This document shows positions 18,962-28,357 of a DNA stretch of 64,000 bases, piece by piece. The translations under genes were made by a program, and so were the position numbers. Numbering within the stretch: position 1 is the stretch's first letter; every line of letters begins with the position of its first letter. Source of the stretch: Gordonia sp. SID5947 (GTDB lineage Bacteria; Actinomycetota; Actinomycetes; Mycobacteriales; Mycobacteriaceae); contig NZ_WWHU01000001.1 in the NCBI RefSeq assembly GCF_009862785.1, forward strand, positions 2,418,001 through 2,482,000. The letters run 5' to 3'. Under the pieces are notes generated by a model that saw only the letters and a program-made list of their open reading frames with translations, was not told where the DNA came from and did not search any database.

Positions 18962-19798
18962 ATGACCGGAAGAGTAGACGGAAAGGTCGCCTTCATCACC
19001 GGCGCCGGGCGCGGGCAGGGCCGCACTCACGCCGTCCGGCTCGCAGCGGAGGGCGCAGACATCATCGCGGTCGACGTCTGCGAGCCGATCGATGGTGTGC
19101 CCTTCGATCTGGCCACCGAGGATGATCTGGCGGAGACCGCCGAGCTCGTGAAAGCGCACGACCGTCGGGTGGTGACCGCCAAAGTCGATGTACGTGATCT
19201 CGACGCTCTCACCAAGGCCGTCCAGACCGGTGTGGACCAGCTCGGTCGTCTCGACATCGTCGCTGCGAATGCGGGGATCGCCACCGGCGGTTCATCTCTC
19301 GAGGACATGGACCGTAAGACCTGGCAGGACATGATCGACGTCAACATGACCGGGGTGTGGCACACCGCGAAGGCGGCCATTCCGCACATCGTCGCGGGCG
19401 GGCGGGGCGGCTCGATCGTTCTCACCAGCTCGGTCGGCGGACTCAAGTCCTACCCGTTCTGCGGGCACTACGTCACCGCCAAGCACGGTGTCATCGGGAT
19501 CATGCGAACACTGGCCATCGAGCTTGCGCAGAACAACATCCGTGTCAACTCGGTCCACCCGACCCAGGTCAACACCGCAATGATCATGAACGACGCGACG
19601 TACAAGATGTTCCGTCCGGACCTGGAGAACCCCGGCCCCGACGACTTCGCTCCCCTGTCTCAGATGATGAACACGCTGCCGGTTCCGTGGGTGGAACCCG
19701 AGGACATCAGCAATGCGGTCCTTTTCCTCGCATCCGACGAGGCCCGGTACATCACCGGTGTCACGTTGCCGGTCGACGCCGGCGCTTGCCTGAAGTAG
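18962..19798 (+). CDS. Mycofactocin-type short-chain dehydrogenase
   Basis: A 278-residue SDR that oxidises an alcohol or reduces a ketone. The coenzyme motif is TGAGRGQGR, the NAG motif is AANAGIATGG, the catalytic Ser is in TSSVGG and the Tyr/Lys pair is YVTAKHG. The insertion after the first Rossmann beta-strands (DVCEPIDGVPFDLATEDDL) and the ending PVDAGACLK are typical of the family whose nicotinamide is non-exchangeable and is recycled by mycofactocin. It follows the P450 by 60 bp with a GGAGGAG ribosome binding site. A likely role is oxidation of the P450-made hydroxyl group. Confidence 0.9.
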   Translation: MTGRVDGKVAFITGAGRGQGRTHAVRLAAEGADIIAVDVCEPIDGVPFDLATEDDLAETAELVKAHDRRVVTAKVDVRDLDALTKAVQTGVDQLGRLDIVAANAGIATGGSSLEDMDRKTWQDMIDVNMTGVWHTAKAAIPHIVAGGRGGSIVLTSSVGGLKSYPFCGHYVTAKHGVIGIMRTLAIELAQNNIRVNSVHPTQVNTAMIMNDATYKMFRPDLENPGPDDFAPLSQMMNTLPVPWVEPEDISNAVLFLASDEARYITGVTLPVDAGACLK

Positions 19799-19807
19799 CC
19801 GACGCGG

Positions 19808-19850
19808 CGGGTGTGACACTCTCCCATTCTGGCGTCGAGTGTCACACCCG
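19808..19850 (+). terminator. Hairpin between SDR and ferredoxin
   Basis: A perfect 13-bp stem (19808-19820 with 19838-19850) and 17-nt loop starts 10 bp after the SDR stop. It may attenuate rather than end transcription, since the ferredoxin gene starts 24 bp further on in the same direction. Confidence 0.5.
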
Positions 19851-19873
19851 CCCAAAGTGTTTGAGGTATCCGC

Positions 19874-20065
19874 ATGAAGATCGACGTGAATTTCGGCGTC
19901 TGTGAGAGCAACGGACTCTGCGCGGGTGCCGCACCCGATGTCTTCGATCTCGACGACGACGACAACCTACACCTGCTCCGTGAGACGGTGACGCCGGAGA
20001 TCGAATCGGCGGTCCGCGACGCAGTCCGGCAGTGCCCTCGTCGTGCCATCTCCATCCACGACTGA
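19874..20065 (+). CDS. [3Fe-4S] ferredoxin of the P450-partner type
   Basis: A 63-residue acidic ferredoxin. Cys10 and Cys16 (GVCESNGLC) and Cys53 followed by Pro (RQCPRRAI) give the three-Cys pattern of P450-partner 3Fe-4S ferredoxins, with a non-Cys residue at the fourth position. It is in the P450-SDR unit and probably carries electrons to that P450. No dedicated reductase is on this strand; the reductase at 23450-24634 may serve both systems. Confidence 0.9.
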   Translation: MKIDVNFGVCESNGLCAGAAPDVFDLDDDDNLHLLRETVTPEIESAVRDAVRQCPRRAISIHD

Positions 20066-20121
20066 ATCAGCCCGCTCACGACACCCAGACAGCAGCCACA
20101 CAGCCCAAGCGAACATGAGTC

Positions 20122-20151
20122 GGGCCCCGGACGGATTTCCGTCCGGGGCCC
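20122..20151. terminator. Bidirectional terminator, ferredoxin / KstD-like gene
   Basis: A near-continuous palindrome, GGGCCCCGGACGGA paired with its complement (20138-20151), forms a 13-14 bp stem with a tiny loop. It lies 57 bp after the ferredoxin stop and 34 bp beyond the convergent flavoprotein stop. Confidence 0.75.
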
Positions 20152-20184
20152 AACTCTTGTGTCGTGCAGTTCCCGTGGCCGGGA

Positions 20185-21863
20185 CTAGGTCTCGACCCGT
20201 GCGGCCGCATCATCGGCCGCTACGTAGGAGAACACCACCGAGGGACCGATCGTCGCGCCTGCCCCGAGGTATTTGCGCCCCATCACCGACGCAGTGCAGT
20301 TGCCGGCGGCGTAGAGGCCGACGATCGGTCGGCCATCGTCTGACAACACGCGGGCATTCTCGTCGCAGAGCAGGCCACCGTTGGTGCCGATGTCCCCGGG
20401 ATCATCGGCACGGCGTAGAACGGCGCCTTCGCAACCTCACCGAGGCACGCGTTCGGCTTGTGGGTGATGTCACCCTGGTACTTCTCGTGGTCGCCTTCTC
20501 CACGATGAAAGTCCTCATCGACCCCGGATCTCGCAAAACTGTTGAAACGGTCGACCGTGGCGATCAACCCCGCCGGATCGATACCGCACGCGGCGGCCAA
20601 CGACTCGAGGGTGTCCGCCTTTTTCATGGCTCCGCTGGTGATCCAGTCCTTGGGCGTCCGTCCGGGTGGCGCGAAGCCGAACACGTACCGCGATCGATGC
20701 CGTGAGTCGATGATGAGCCACGTCGGCAACGCTCCACCGACGGTTCGCTCGTGCTCGAACATCCGCTGGCCGGCTTCCTGATACGCGATTGCCTCGTTGA
20801 AGTAGCGGTTGCCCTTGGCGTCGACCATGATCGAATGAGGCTTGCTGCGCTCACTGATGCACATCGACGGCACACCGTCGGGCATCAACCACGACGGTAG
20901 CCACCATGCCTCGTCCATCATGTCGGTGGCAGCGCCGTGCTTCATCGCGATCTGCAGTGCCTCACCGGTGTCACCGGGGTTTGCACTGGTCCATTCCGGC
21001 CGACCGGGCTGGCCGCCGGCGAATTCGTCGCGCATCACCCCGTTGCGTGAGAAGCCCCCCGCGGAGATCAACACGCCGGCGCGGGCACGGACCCGGACGC
21101 TCGTACCGTCTCGGTCCACCACTGCACCGCGGACCTCACCGTCTTCGACGATGAGCTCCACAAGGGCAGTCTCCGGCCACACCGGAACCCCACGGTCCAG
21201 CAAGGCCTTGAGCAGGTACCCGATCAATGCCGCGCCGTTGGTCAGATTCTTCTTTCCGCGCAGCCGTCCCAGCACCGTGCGTGCCATCACGCGCGACATG
21301 ACCGAGGCACCCTTGCGGGTGAACAAGTTCGAGACATAGGCGGCCTCGCCGGTGTACATCGTCATGTTGCCCGCGACCGGTGGGCGCAGGCGCCGGGCCC
21401 ACTGCCCCAGTTGCTTGGCGTCGAAAGCCGATGCCTCGACGGACCGCGACCTGGCCTTACCGCCGACGACACCGCGAACGCCCGCGTAGTAGTCGCTGTA
21501 ACCGTCGATCCGAAGGAACGGAACTCCTTCACTCTCGAGGAACGAGTACATTTCGTTGCCGGCCGTCAGGTACGTCCGGCGACGGGCCTCCGACGACGCC
21601 GGGCCGGACTCGTCGGCGCTGCCCACGACCGAATCGAAATAGGCCGTGGCCTCCGCAAGCGAATCAGAAGCCCCGTCGCGAGCCATCAGCGGATTGTCCG
21701 GTAGCCAGATCACTCCACCCGACATCCCCGTCGACCCGCCGATCATCTCGGACTTCTCGGCAACCAGGACGTCCATGCCCAGCGCGGCGGCGCGCAGCGC
21801 GCCCACCAGGCCACCACCCGAACCGATGACGAGAAAGTCTGTCTCGTGGTCCCATTCATGCAT
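20185..21863 (-). CDS. KstD-like FAD dehydrogenase (first copy), frameshifted near its 3' end
   Basis: A flavoprotein of the fumarate reductase/3-ketosteroid delta-1-dehydrogenase superfamily, which removes hydrogens from a ring next to a ketone. Residues 9-40 hold the dinucleotide fold ([17 protein letters not shown], then an Glu at [16 protein letters not shown]). The frame is broken after PMIPG; adding one base to the C4 run at 20394-20397 continues as [17 protein letters not shown], then [14 protein letters not shown] and [13 protein letters not shown], ending at 20185. That tail carries the Tyr-x3-Gly substrate-contacting pattern of KstD enzymes. The restored length is about 559 residues. 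It is last in the leftward SDR-reductase-ferredoxin-P450 operon, so the substrate is likely the product of that P450 system. True steroid specificity is not shown. Confidence 0.85.
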
Positions 21864-21915
21864 TGCAGCACCTCATCCAACTCGGCGACTCAGCAGTGAT
21901 CGACATCGCAGCCGG

Positions 21916-23148
21916 CTACCAGGTCATGGGGAGCGCGTAGACGCCGTAGGCGAGACGGTCTGACTTGAACTCGATCTCGTCGCGTGCGCACGCGACCCGG
22001 AGCTCCGGGATCCGGCGGAACAGTGTTTTGTATACGATCTGCAACTCGACACGTGCGAGTTGCTGGCCGATACACTGATGCGGGCCGAATCCGAAGCCGG
22101 TGTGGTGGCGTGCGGATCGGCTCAAGTCCAGCTTCTCCGGTTCCGGGAAGGCCGCCGGATCCCAGTTCGACGAGCCGAGTTCGAGGATCACGCCGTCACC
22201 TGCGTGGATCGTCTGTCCTGAGATCTCGATGTCCTCGGTCGCGATTCGGCGCTGCCCGTTGTGGATGATGCCCAGATAGCGCATCAGCTCCTCGACTGCG
22301 TTCGCGATCACCTCCGGATCCTCGGTGGCACGCAGCTGCGCGAGTTGATCCGGATTCTCCAGGAGGGCAAGGGTACCCAGCGCGATCATGTTCGCACTGG
22401 TCTCGTGCCCGGCGATGAGCATTCCCAATCCCATCTGCGCTGCCTCGGCCGGCTCGATCTCTCCGTCCTTGGCGCGTCGCGCGAAATCGCTCAGCACATC
22501 GTCGGCCGGTTCCGTCATCTTCTGCTCGACGAGTTCGTTCATGAACATGAACATCGCCGCGAACGCCTGCATGTTGTCCTCCGGCGTGGCATACCGGTCG
22601 ACGCTCTTCACCGAGTTCTCTTGGAAGAAACCATGATTCTCATACGGCACGCCGAGCATCTGAGAGATGACGATCGACGGGAGAGGAAGGGCGAGCGCCG
22701 TGACCAGGTCGGCCGGTTTGGGGCCGTCGAGCATTGCGTCGATGAGGTCGTCTGTCGTCTGCTGAATGAACGGTCGCAGAGCGGTCACCCGCTTGAAGGT
22801 GAAGGCCCTGGTCATCATCCGGCGGAAGTGGGCGTGTACCTCTCCGTCTGAATTGAACACCGACTTGGGCCGCATCGAGACATTCGCGGCCATGCCCTCG
22901 TTCCAGTGCGGGAAACCGGGCAGCGTCTCGTCGACACTGATCCGCGGATCGTTGAGCAACGCCTTCTGTTGCTCGTGTCCCGTGACCAGCCATGGCTTGG
23001 AACCATCCCAGATCTCGACACGGCTGACCGGGTTCTTCTCCCGCAGGACCCGGGTACCTTCCGGAGGGGCAAAGGGGCACCGCATGTCACGTTCCATCGG
23101 GAAGTGCGGCGCGGTCTCGTGGCGTAGTTCGGTTGCCGTGTCTGACAT
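21916..23148 (-). CDS. Cytochrome P450 (second of three)
   Basis: A 410-residue P450 with the N-terminal RDMRCPFAPP stretch common to CYP105/107-like enzymes. Motifs: I-helix AGHETS, K-helix EELMRY, heme loop FGFGPHQCIGQQLAR. It lies in an operon with its own ferredoxin (39 bp upstream) and a ferredoxin reductase, a complete class I three-component system. A hydroxylation of a hydrophobic substrate is expected. No membrane segment is present. Confidence 0.92.
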   Translation of the reverse strand: MSDTATELRHETAPHFPMERDMRCPFAPPEGTRVLREKNPVSRVEIWDGSKPWLVTGHEQQKALLNDPRISVDETLPGFPHWNEGMAANVSMRPKSVFNSDGEVHAHFRRMMTRAFTFKRVTALRPFIQQTTDDLIDAMLDGPKPADLVTALALPLPSIVISQMLGVPYENHGFFQENSVKSVDRYATPEDNMQAFAAMFMFMNELVEQKMTEPADDVLSDFARRAKDGEIEPAEAAQMGLGMLIAGHETSANMIALGTLALLENPDQLAQLRATEDPEVIANAVEELMRYLGIIHNGQRRIATEDIEISGQTIHAGDGVILELGSSNWDPAAFPEPEKLDLSRSARHHTGFGFGPHQCIGQQLARVELQIVYKTLFRRIPELRVACARDEIEFKSDRLAYGVYALPMTW

Positions 23149-23187
23149 CAGATGTGATCCTTCATGTGTCGGCTGTGCTGGAACTGG

Positions 23188-23382
23188 TCAGTCTTCGACG
23201 AAAATGGCCAACGCTGGGCAGACGGCAGCTGCGTGCCGCACGTCGTCGGCCTCCTCTTCTGGCGGGTCATCATTGATGAGGAAGGCGATACCGTCTTCGT
23301 CCCGTTGGTCGAACACGTCCGCTGCCGCGGCCACGCATTGGCCGGAGGCGATACATTTGTCCTGGTCGATGGTGATCTTCAT
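23188..23382 (-). CDS. [3Fe-4S] ferredoxin of the P450-partner type (second)
   Basis: A 64-residue acidic ferredoxin with Cys in DKCIASGQC and in VCPALAI, the three-Cys 3Fe-4S pattern. The start at 23382 (MKITIDQ) is chosen because GGAGAG lies 6 bp upstream; an earlier start at 23406 would add eight residues. It sits between its reductase and P450 genes and almost certainly links them. Confidence 0.9.
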   Translation of the reverse strand: MKITIDQDKCIASGQCVAAAADVFDQRDEDGIAFLINDDPPEEEADDVRHAAAVCPALAIFVED

Positions 23383-23449
23383 CGGGCTCTCCTCGCTGGG
23401 TACCACTCACTGGGGAACGTGACGCCGTCGGTTTCGGTGTGTCGGGTGC

Positions 23450-24634
23450 TCACGCGACCCCCTCTACATCGGAAGGTGTTGTTCCTATCCGGCCGCGATG
23501 TCGTCGGGATTGTTTGGGCATGTTCCAACCGAGGACGGCGGTCACCACACCATCGCACTGGTAACCCGCGACGAACCGGCCGTCGGCCGGTGCACCCTCG
23601 AGGACCGACATCTCGGCGTCACAGGAGATCGATCCGTCGACCTGGATCTTGGTCCCGAACTGATCGGACCAGAAGTACGAGATCGGAGTGGCAGGCGCAC
23701 CGACGCCGAGGATGTCTGCGGCCACCGCGATCCCCTGCTCGGTCGCGTTGGTCCGGTTCTCCCGACGCTGGGTCACGCCTGTCGTGACGTCCCGTATACG
23801 TGCGACGTCGCCGGCGGCGTGGATTCCCTCCGCGGCCCGGCATCTGTGGTCGCAGACGACACCGTCGTCGACGTCCAGGCCACTTCCCGACAACCAATCC
23901 GTGGCAGGGACAGCACCGATCGCGACGACGACGACATCGGTGTCGAGCGTGTCGCCGTTCGCCAACCGGACCCCTGTCACCCGGCCTGCCGCGTCGTCAA
24001 AGCCTACGACCTGAGCGCCGAGCCGAGTCCGAACACCTTGTGCTTCATGGAGTTCCGTCAGGTATCGCGCAGTTGCCGGGCCCAGCTGGGATTCCATCAG
24101 CCCAGCCTGCGGGCCGACAACAGTGACATCGATCCCCATGCTGCGCGATGTCGCGGCGATCTCGGCACCGAGAACCCCGTCCCCCACCACCACCAGCCGT
24201 TGGGCGTCGCACAAGTCACCGCGCAGTGCGACGGCGTCTTCGAGCGAACGGAATGAGTGCAGTCGCTGGAGTTCCGACTGTCCCGGCAGTTCCCGCGGCC
24301 GTGCGCCGGTGGCGATCACGATGTGCTCCGCAGTGATGATTCGCCGGTCGGTCTGCACAGCGCGTGACGCCACGTCCAGCGTGACAGCGCTCTCGCCGAG
24401 CGCGATGTCGAGTTGGAGCGTCTCGAGGAAGTCGACCGACCGCAGCCGGGCTCGGTCTGGCGTCCAGGCACCGGACAAGACCTGCTTTGAAAGCGGCGGC
24501 CGATCGTAGGGCGCCTGCGATTCCGCGCCGATCATCGTGATCGGTTCGCCGAAGCCGCCGCGCCGCAGAGCTTCTGCGGTCGCAAGTCCCGCAGCAGAAG
24601 CGCCCACGATCAGGACGCCGGTGTGGACCGTCAT
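23450..24634 (-). CDS. FAD-dependent ferredoxin reductase
   Basis: A 394-residue NAD(P)H:ferredoxin reductase of the rhodocoxin/putidaredoxin reductase type. The FAD fold is at residues 7-38 (VLIVGASAAGLATAEALRRGG), PYDRPPLSK is the usual FAD-contact motif, the NAD fold is near 145-170 (RLVVVGDGVLGAEIAA) and the second FAD motif is EGIHAAGDVARI. It delivers electrons to the adjacent ferredoxin and P450. It begins 6 bp after the SDR gene stop. Confidence 0.92.
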   Translation of the reverse strand: MTVHTGVLIVGASAAGLATAEALRRGGFGEPITMIGAESQAPYDRPPLSKQVLSGAWTPDRARLRSVDFLETLQLDIALGESAVTLDVASRAVQTDRRIITAEHIVIATGARPRELPGQSELQRLHSFRSLEDAVALRGDLCDAQRLVVVGDGVLGAEIAATSRSMGIDVTVVGPQAGLMESQLGPATARYLTELHEAQGVRTRLGAQVVGFDDAAGRVTGVRLANGDTLDTDVVVVAIGAVPATDWLSGSGLDVDDGVVCDHRCRAAEGIHAAGDVARIRDVTTGVTQRRENRTNATEQGIAVAADILGVGAPATPISYFWSDQFGTKIQVDGSISCDAEMSVLEGAPADGRFVAGYQCDGVVTAVLGWNMPKQSRRHRGRIGTTPSDVEGVA

Positions 24635-24640
24635 CTCAGA

Positions 24641-25509
24641 TCACTCCGCGTCGTCTGCCCCGGATGCTCCGACCAGAGCGGGTTCGTCGTCGGATCCCTG
24701 CGCCGCCGCACCCTGCGGAGGCTTGGCCGGAGGCCCGGCAACAGTGCCACCGTCCACCGGCAGCAACGTCGCGGTCACATACCGGGAGCGGTCGGTGGCG
24801 AAGAACAGCGCGGTCTCGGCAACGTCCTCGGCCGTCCCCTCCCGCTGAAGCGGCCGATTCGCGGCCATCATCGCACGCACCATGGCGGTGAAGGACTCGG
24901 CGTCGGCACCCATCTTGACCGCCGACGATGCCAGCAACGGGGTGGGAATGCTCCCCGGTGCGATGCAGTTGACACGGATGTCGTACTGGGCCAAGTCAAT
25001 TGCCACCGACTTCGAGAAATGGATGACGGCCGCCTTGGAGGCGCGGTAGGTCATCACCGCGCCCCCGGCCTGGATTCCCCGAGGGACGAGATGTTGATGA
25101 TCGAGCCCCCACCCGTGGTCGCCATCTTGCTCGCAGCATGTTTCGTGCCTGCCATCACACCACGGAGATTGACCCCCATCACGCGGTCGAAGTCCGCCAG
25201 GTCGTCATCGAGGTAGCTCTGGTGCATGGTCCCCGAGACGCCCGCGTTGTTGACCATGACGTCCAGGCGGCCGAACCTCTCGACGACGTCGTCGACGAGC
25301 GAGGCGACGTCGGCGGGCTCCGACACATCCGTCTTGCGAAAGAAGACCGAGCGACCGAGCTCGGCGGCCAACGCAGCCCCACCCTCCTCGTCGACATCGG
25401 CGATCGCCACGCGCGCACCCTCGGCGACGAACTTCGCCACGATGCCCTCACCCAGTCCCGACGCACCGCCGGTGACAATGGCGACTTTCCCGGACAATTC
25501 ATCGGCCAT
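24641..25509 (-). CDS. Short-chain dehydrogenase, frameshifted in this sequence
   Basis: A classical SDR of about 289 residues when reconstructed. The coenzyme motif is TGGASGLGEG, NNAGVSG follows, and INISSL holds the catalytic Ser. At that point the frame breaks. Adding one base to the C4 run at 25076-25079 continues as GGIQAGGAVMTYRASKAAV, restoring the catalytic Tyr-x3-Lys, and the protein ends with a non-conserved acidic Ala/Gly tail. It is the first gene of the leftward operon reductase-ferredoxin-P450-KstD-like, and it probably oxidises or reduces an oxygen function on the same substrate. The gene is probably intact in the organism. Confidence 0.87.
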
Positions 25510-26237
25510 TATGTGGCCACCCTTCAGATCTCGTTGGTGATGTACATTTTCGAACAGGCAGAGGAATCAATTTCCCATCAACGGTTCACTGACAGACGAG
25601 ATAACTCGACAGAAATTTGCGGACGCCGGACATCACCACAACATCCCGCATAATTCTTCGCGGGTGGATCGATTTCGCCTACAGTTCCTCCCGTAGGCGA
25701 CGAACCAATCGAATTCACCGAATGGCGATGACTCCACGACGACCGGGTGGTTCGCGGTGTGTTCTGGGTCTCACTACTGTGTTGACAGACTCGCAGTAGC
25801 ACCCCAAACTTGTCAAGCGATTGATTGAAATTGGTCGCAGGCATCAGACAGCCGCAAGAGCCACGGCACGCGCGACGTTGTGTGTCTTCACCTGCGGTTT
25901 GTGCCGTTGCAGCCCTGAGATCGTCGGGCGTCACCACGCCCATGCCTGATGCTTCTGCCCGGCGCCGGCGGCACGAACGCTGCAAACGCCAAGCACACCG
26001 ACCCGTGCCGCCGGACAAGCACGCATGAGGCGAGTCCGTACCGACGACACTGCAGGTCAGAGGCGCAAATAGAACTTGTTCCGCAGTCCATGCGGTCAAT
26101 CGAGTGTTTTACACGTGCCCGATATTGGCCTAATTTTGGAGCAAGAACCGAGTCTGGTCGGCATCTCCGGACGCGGGGGACGGTGGCCGAACAACATGCC
26201 CGGACGGGCGAAGCGATGAGCAAGAAAGGTCACCAAC
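25510..26237. other. Long divergent intergenic region, SDR operon / TetR gene
   Basis: 728 bp with base composition closer to neutral than the genes and no supported coding sequence; a 173-residue leftward frame here is Cys/Arg/Ser-rich and unconvincing. A TTGACA hexamer lies at 25782-25787 and the operator-like site described separately at 25811-25829. The long leader to both flanking genes suggests a promoter region controlled by the TetR protein. Confidence 0.6.
25811..25829. promoter_or_regulatory. Candidate TetR operator, site 1
   Basis: The core GTCAAGCGATTGATTGA (25812-25828) matches the perfect palindrome at 27052-27075 at 16 of 17 positions. It sits between the leftward SDR-P450-KstD operon and the TetR gene, where an autoregulated TetR protein would bind. 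Confidence 0.55.
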
Positions 26238-26933
26238 GTGGTCACGATTCCCTCTGAGTCATCCAGCGCCGGCGAGTGGCAGGCCGACAAGCCCGCGCCC
26301 CGCCGACGCAAGAAGGAGGCGACCCAGGAGCTCATCCTCGACACCGCGGAACGCTTGTTCGCCGAGAACGGCATCTATGCGGTCTCCAATCGCCAGATCG
26401 CCGATGCCGCCGGGCAAGGCAACACCGCAGTCGTCGGGTATCACTTCGGCAACCGAACAGATCTCATCCGCGCCCTGGTCAGCCGCTTCCACCGAGGGAT
26501 CGAGCCCTCGCGCGAGGCCCTCCTTGCGCAGATCAGCGGCTCCAATCAACTCCGGGACTGGCTCGAGTGCCAGGTCCGCCCCATCACCGACCGATTCGAT
26601 GAGCTCGGCTCCCCCACCTGGTTCGCGAGGTTCGGCGCCCAACTCATCTCCGATCCGGAACTGAGCGACATCCTGCTCGAAGAGTCCTGGCGCGAATCGC
26701 CGTCACTGCAGCAGACGGTCGACGGACTGCTGAAGTGCCTCCCCTTCTTCCCGACACAGGTCCTGCCCGAGCGCACGGATTGCGCGATGTTCCTCATCAT
26801 CCAGATGTGCGCGCAGCGCGAGCGAGCGCTCGCCGACGGCCTGCCACTGATCCGTGCGACGTGGTCCGAGATGGCGACCGGCCTGGTCGATGCGCTGGTC
26901 GGAATATGGACCGCGCCCGTCACCCCGGTCTGA
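26238..26933 (+). CDS. TetR-family transcriptional regulator
   Basis: A 231-residue regulator. After a basic, disordered 25-residue N-terminus comes the TetR DNA-binding domain (ATQELILDTAERLFAENG, then NRQIADAAGQGNTAVVGYHF). The rest is a helical ligand-binding domain. Start is GTG at 26238, with GAAAGG 9 bp upstream. It lies between two leftward/rightward catabolic units, both preceded by similar palindromes, so it is probably their repressor, responding to a pathway intermediate, perhaps a CoA thioester as for KstR-type proteins. Confidence 0.9.
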   Translation: MVTIPSESSSAGEWQADKPAPRRRKKEATQELILDTAERLFAENGIYAVSNRQIADAAGQGNTAVVGYHFGNRTDLIRALVSRFHRGIEPSREALLAQISGSNQLRDWLECQVRPITDRFDELGSPTWFARFGAQLISDPELSDILLEESWRESPSLQQTVDGLLKCLPFFPTQVLPERTDCAMFLIIQMCAQRERALADGLPLIRATWSEMATGLVDALVGIWTAPVTPV

Positions 26934-27312
26934 GAACCAGCAAACACCAGGTAGAGGGTCGTCCATCCCGACCCACCGCCGCCACTGCGGCGCAAGCCGT
27001 GCCGGGCAGAGTCACCACTCCCCCGACCGACCGACGGATAATTACCTGAACTAAGTCAATCGATTGATTGACTTATCGCCTGTGATGCGGTTCACTTGCT
27101 GACATGGGTGCGAGGGCCGGCAAAGGACCTTCGTGTTCATCCGACCTCGGCGGGATCGGGACCCGCAGCCGGGCCCACTAGCTCCCCGGTCAATTCAATG
27201 CGCACAACCGATGATATTGGACCACCACATTCAACCGTGATCAATCTTTTCATTCTTCGCATGAGATCGAATGAAAAGAATTGCCTTCACGGGCGACAGG
27301 AGGGGTGTCAAG
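26934..27312. other. Intergenic region upstream of the crotonase-CoA transferase operon
   Basis: 379 bp without a gene. It holds the palindromic operator at 27052-27075 and, near its end, a purine-rich ribosome binding site (GGAGGGG) before the start at 27313. Confidence 0.55.
27052..27075. promoter_or_regulatory. Candidate TetR operator, site 2
   Basis: A perfect 10-bp inverted repeat (TAAGTCAATC and complement) around GATT. It lies 119 bp after the TetR stop and 238 bp before the crotonase start, and shares GTCAAnCGATTGATTGA with site 1. A symmetrical site of this length is typical for TetR dimers. Confidence 0.65.
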
Positions 27313-28293
27313 ATGACAGACGCATCGACCATTCACAACGAACGTCCAGCGGCTGACGATATTATTCTCTACGACAAGAATCCGGCGACGAAGATCGCCA
27401 CGATCACGTTCAATCGTCCGGATCACCTGAACGCGCCGACGGCTGATGCCCGGTTGCGCTACGCGGATCTGCTGCACCGCGCGAACGTCGACGACGACGT
27501 GAAGGTCGTGGTGATCCGTGGCGTCGGGTCCAACCTCGGTTCGGGCGCGGACATCCCGGAGGCGATGGAGATGGAGGCGGACTCCACCAATCGGACCCGG
27601 ATGCGCGAACTCCGCGTCGACGACGAATCGGCGGTCAATTTCCCGCCACGCGGCTCATTTCGCCACGGCGCCACGCTCACCCAGTGGTACGCGAACTCGG
27701 CCGCCGGCTGCCGCAGTTTGCAGGAGTTCAAGAAGATCAGCATCGTCGAGGCCAAGGGCTACTGCTACGGATGGCACTTCTACCAGGCTGCCGACGCCGA
27801 CCTCCTCATCTCATCCGACGACACACTGTTCGGTCACCCGGCGTTCCGCTACATCGGCTTCGGGCCTCGGATGTGGACGTGGGCACAGACCATGGGAATT
27901 CGACGCTTCCAGGAGATGGTCTTCACCGGCAGACCGTTCACGGCACAGGAGATGTACGACTGCAACTTCGCCAATCGGGTCGTCCCTCGGGAGCAACTGG
28001 AAGCCGAGACAGACAAGTATGCGCTCGCCTGTGCACGCACCCGCCCCACCGACACCGTCTTCATGCAGAAGATGTTCTTCGAGATGATGAAGCAGTCCCA
28101 GGGTGAGTACCTGGGAAGCATGTTGACCGGACTGTTCGAATCCCTTGGCGGATACGCACATCCGGATGCACAAGATCTCATGTTGGACGAGGACACGGTC
28201 TCGGGCGGCATCAACAATGCGGTGAAGGACAACGATGATCTCTTCCCGCCCGACTTCAGGTTGAGCAAGTCGGGCCGACGACGGGCCGATTGA
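27313..28293 (+). CDS. Enoyl-CoA hydratase/isomerase-family (crotonase) protein
   Basis: A 326-residue crotonase, longer than the usual 260 because of an insertion (about residues 85-130) between the oxyanion segment SNLGSGADIPEA and the second one, GYCYGWHFYQAADADLLISS. The substrate loop FGHPAFRYIGFGPRM replaces the common Glu-containing loop, so hydration by the standard Glu pair is not assured; hydrolase or C-C cleavage activity is possible. ATG at 27313 follows GGAGGGG; the longer frame from 27271 is less likely. It is the first gene of an operon with a double CoA-transferase. Confidence 0.85.
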   Translation: MTDASTIHNERPAADDIILYDKNPATKIATITFNRPDHLNAPTADARLRYADLLHRANVDDDVKVVVIRGVGSNLGSGADIPEAMEMEADSTNRTRMRELRVDDESAVNFPPRGSFRHGATLTQWYANSAAGCRSLQEFKKISIVEAKGYCYGWHFYQAADADLLISSDDTLFGHPAFRYIGFGPRMWTWAQTMGIRRFQEMVFTGRPFTAQEMYDCNFANRVVPREQLEAETDKYALACARTRPTDTVFMQKMFFEMMKQSQGEYLGSMLTGLFESLGGYAHPDAQDLMLDEDTVSGGINNAVKDNDDLFPPDFRLSKSGRRRAD

Positions 28294-28357
28294 GCTGCAC
28301 CATCACTCTCGATCCTCGCAAGTTCCAGCTCGAAATCGGAAGGTCAGGCCACCCGCG

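Noticed and set aside
25578..26099. 173-residue minus-strand frame in the TetR divergent region
   Set aside because: Composition is Cys/Arg/Ser/Thr-rich, with no family motif, no ribosome binding site and third-position bias not typical of the neighbours.
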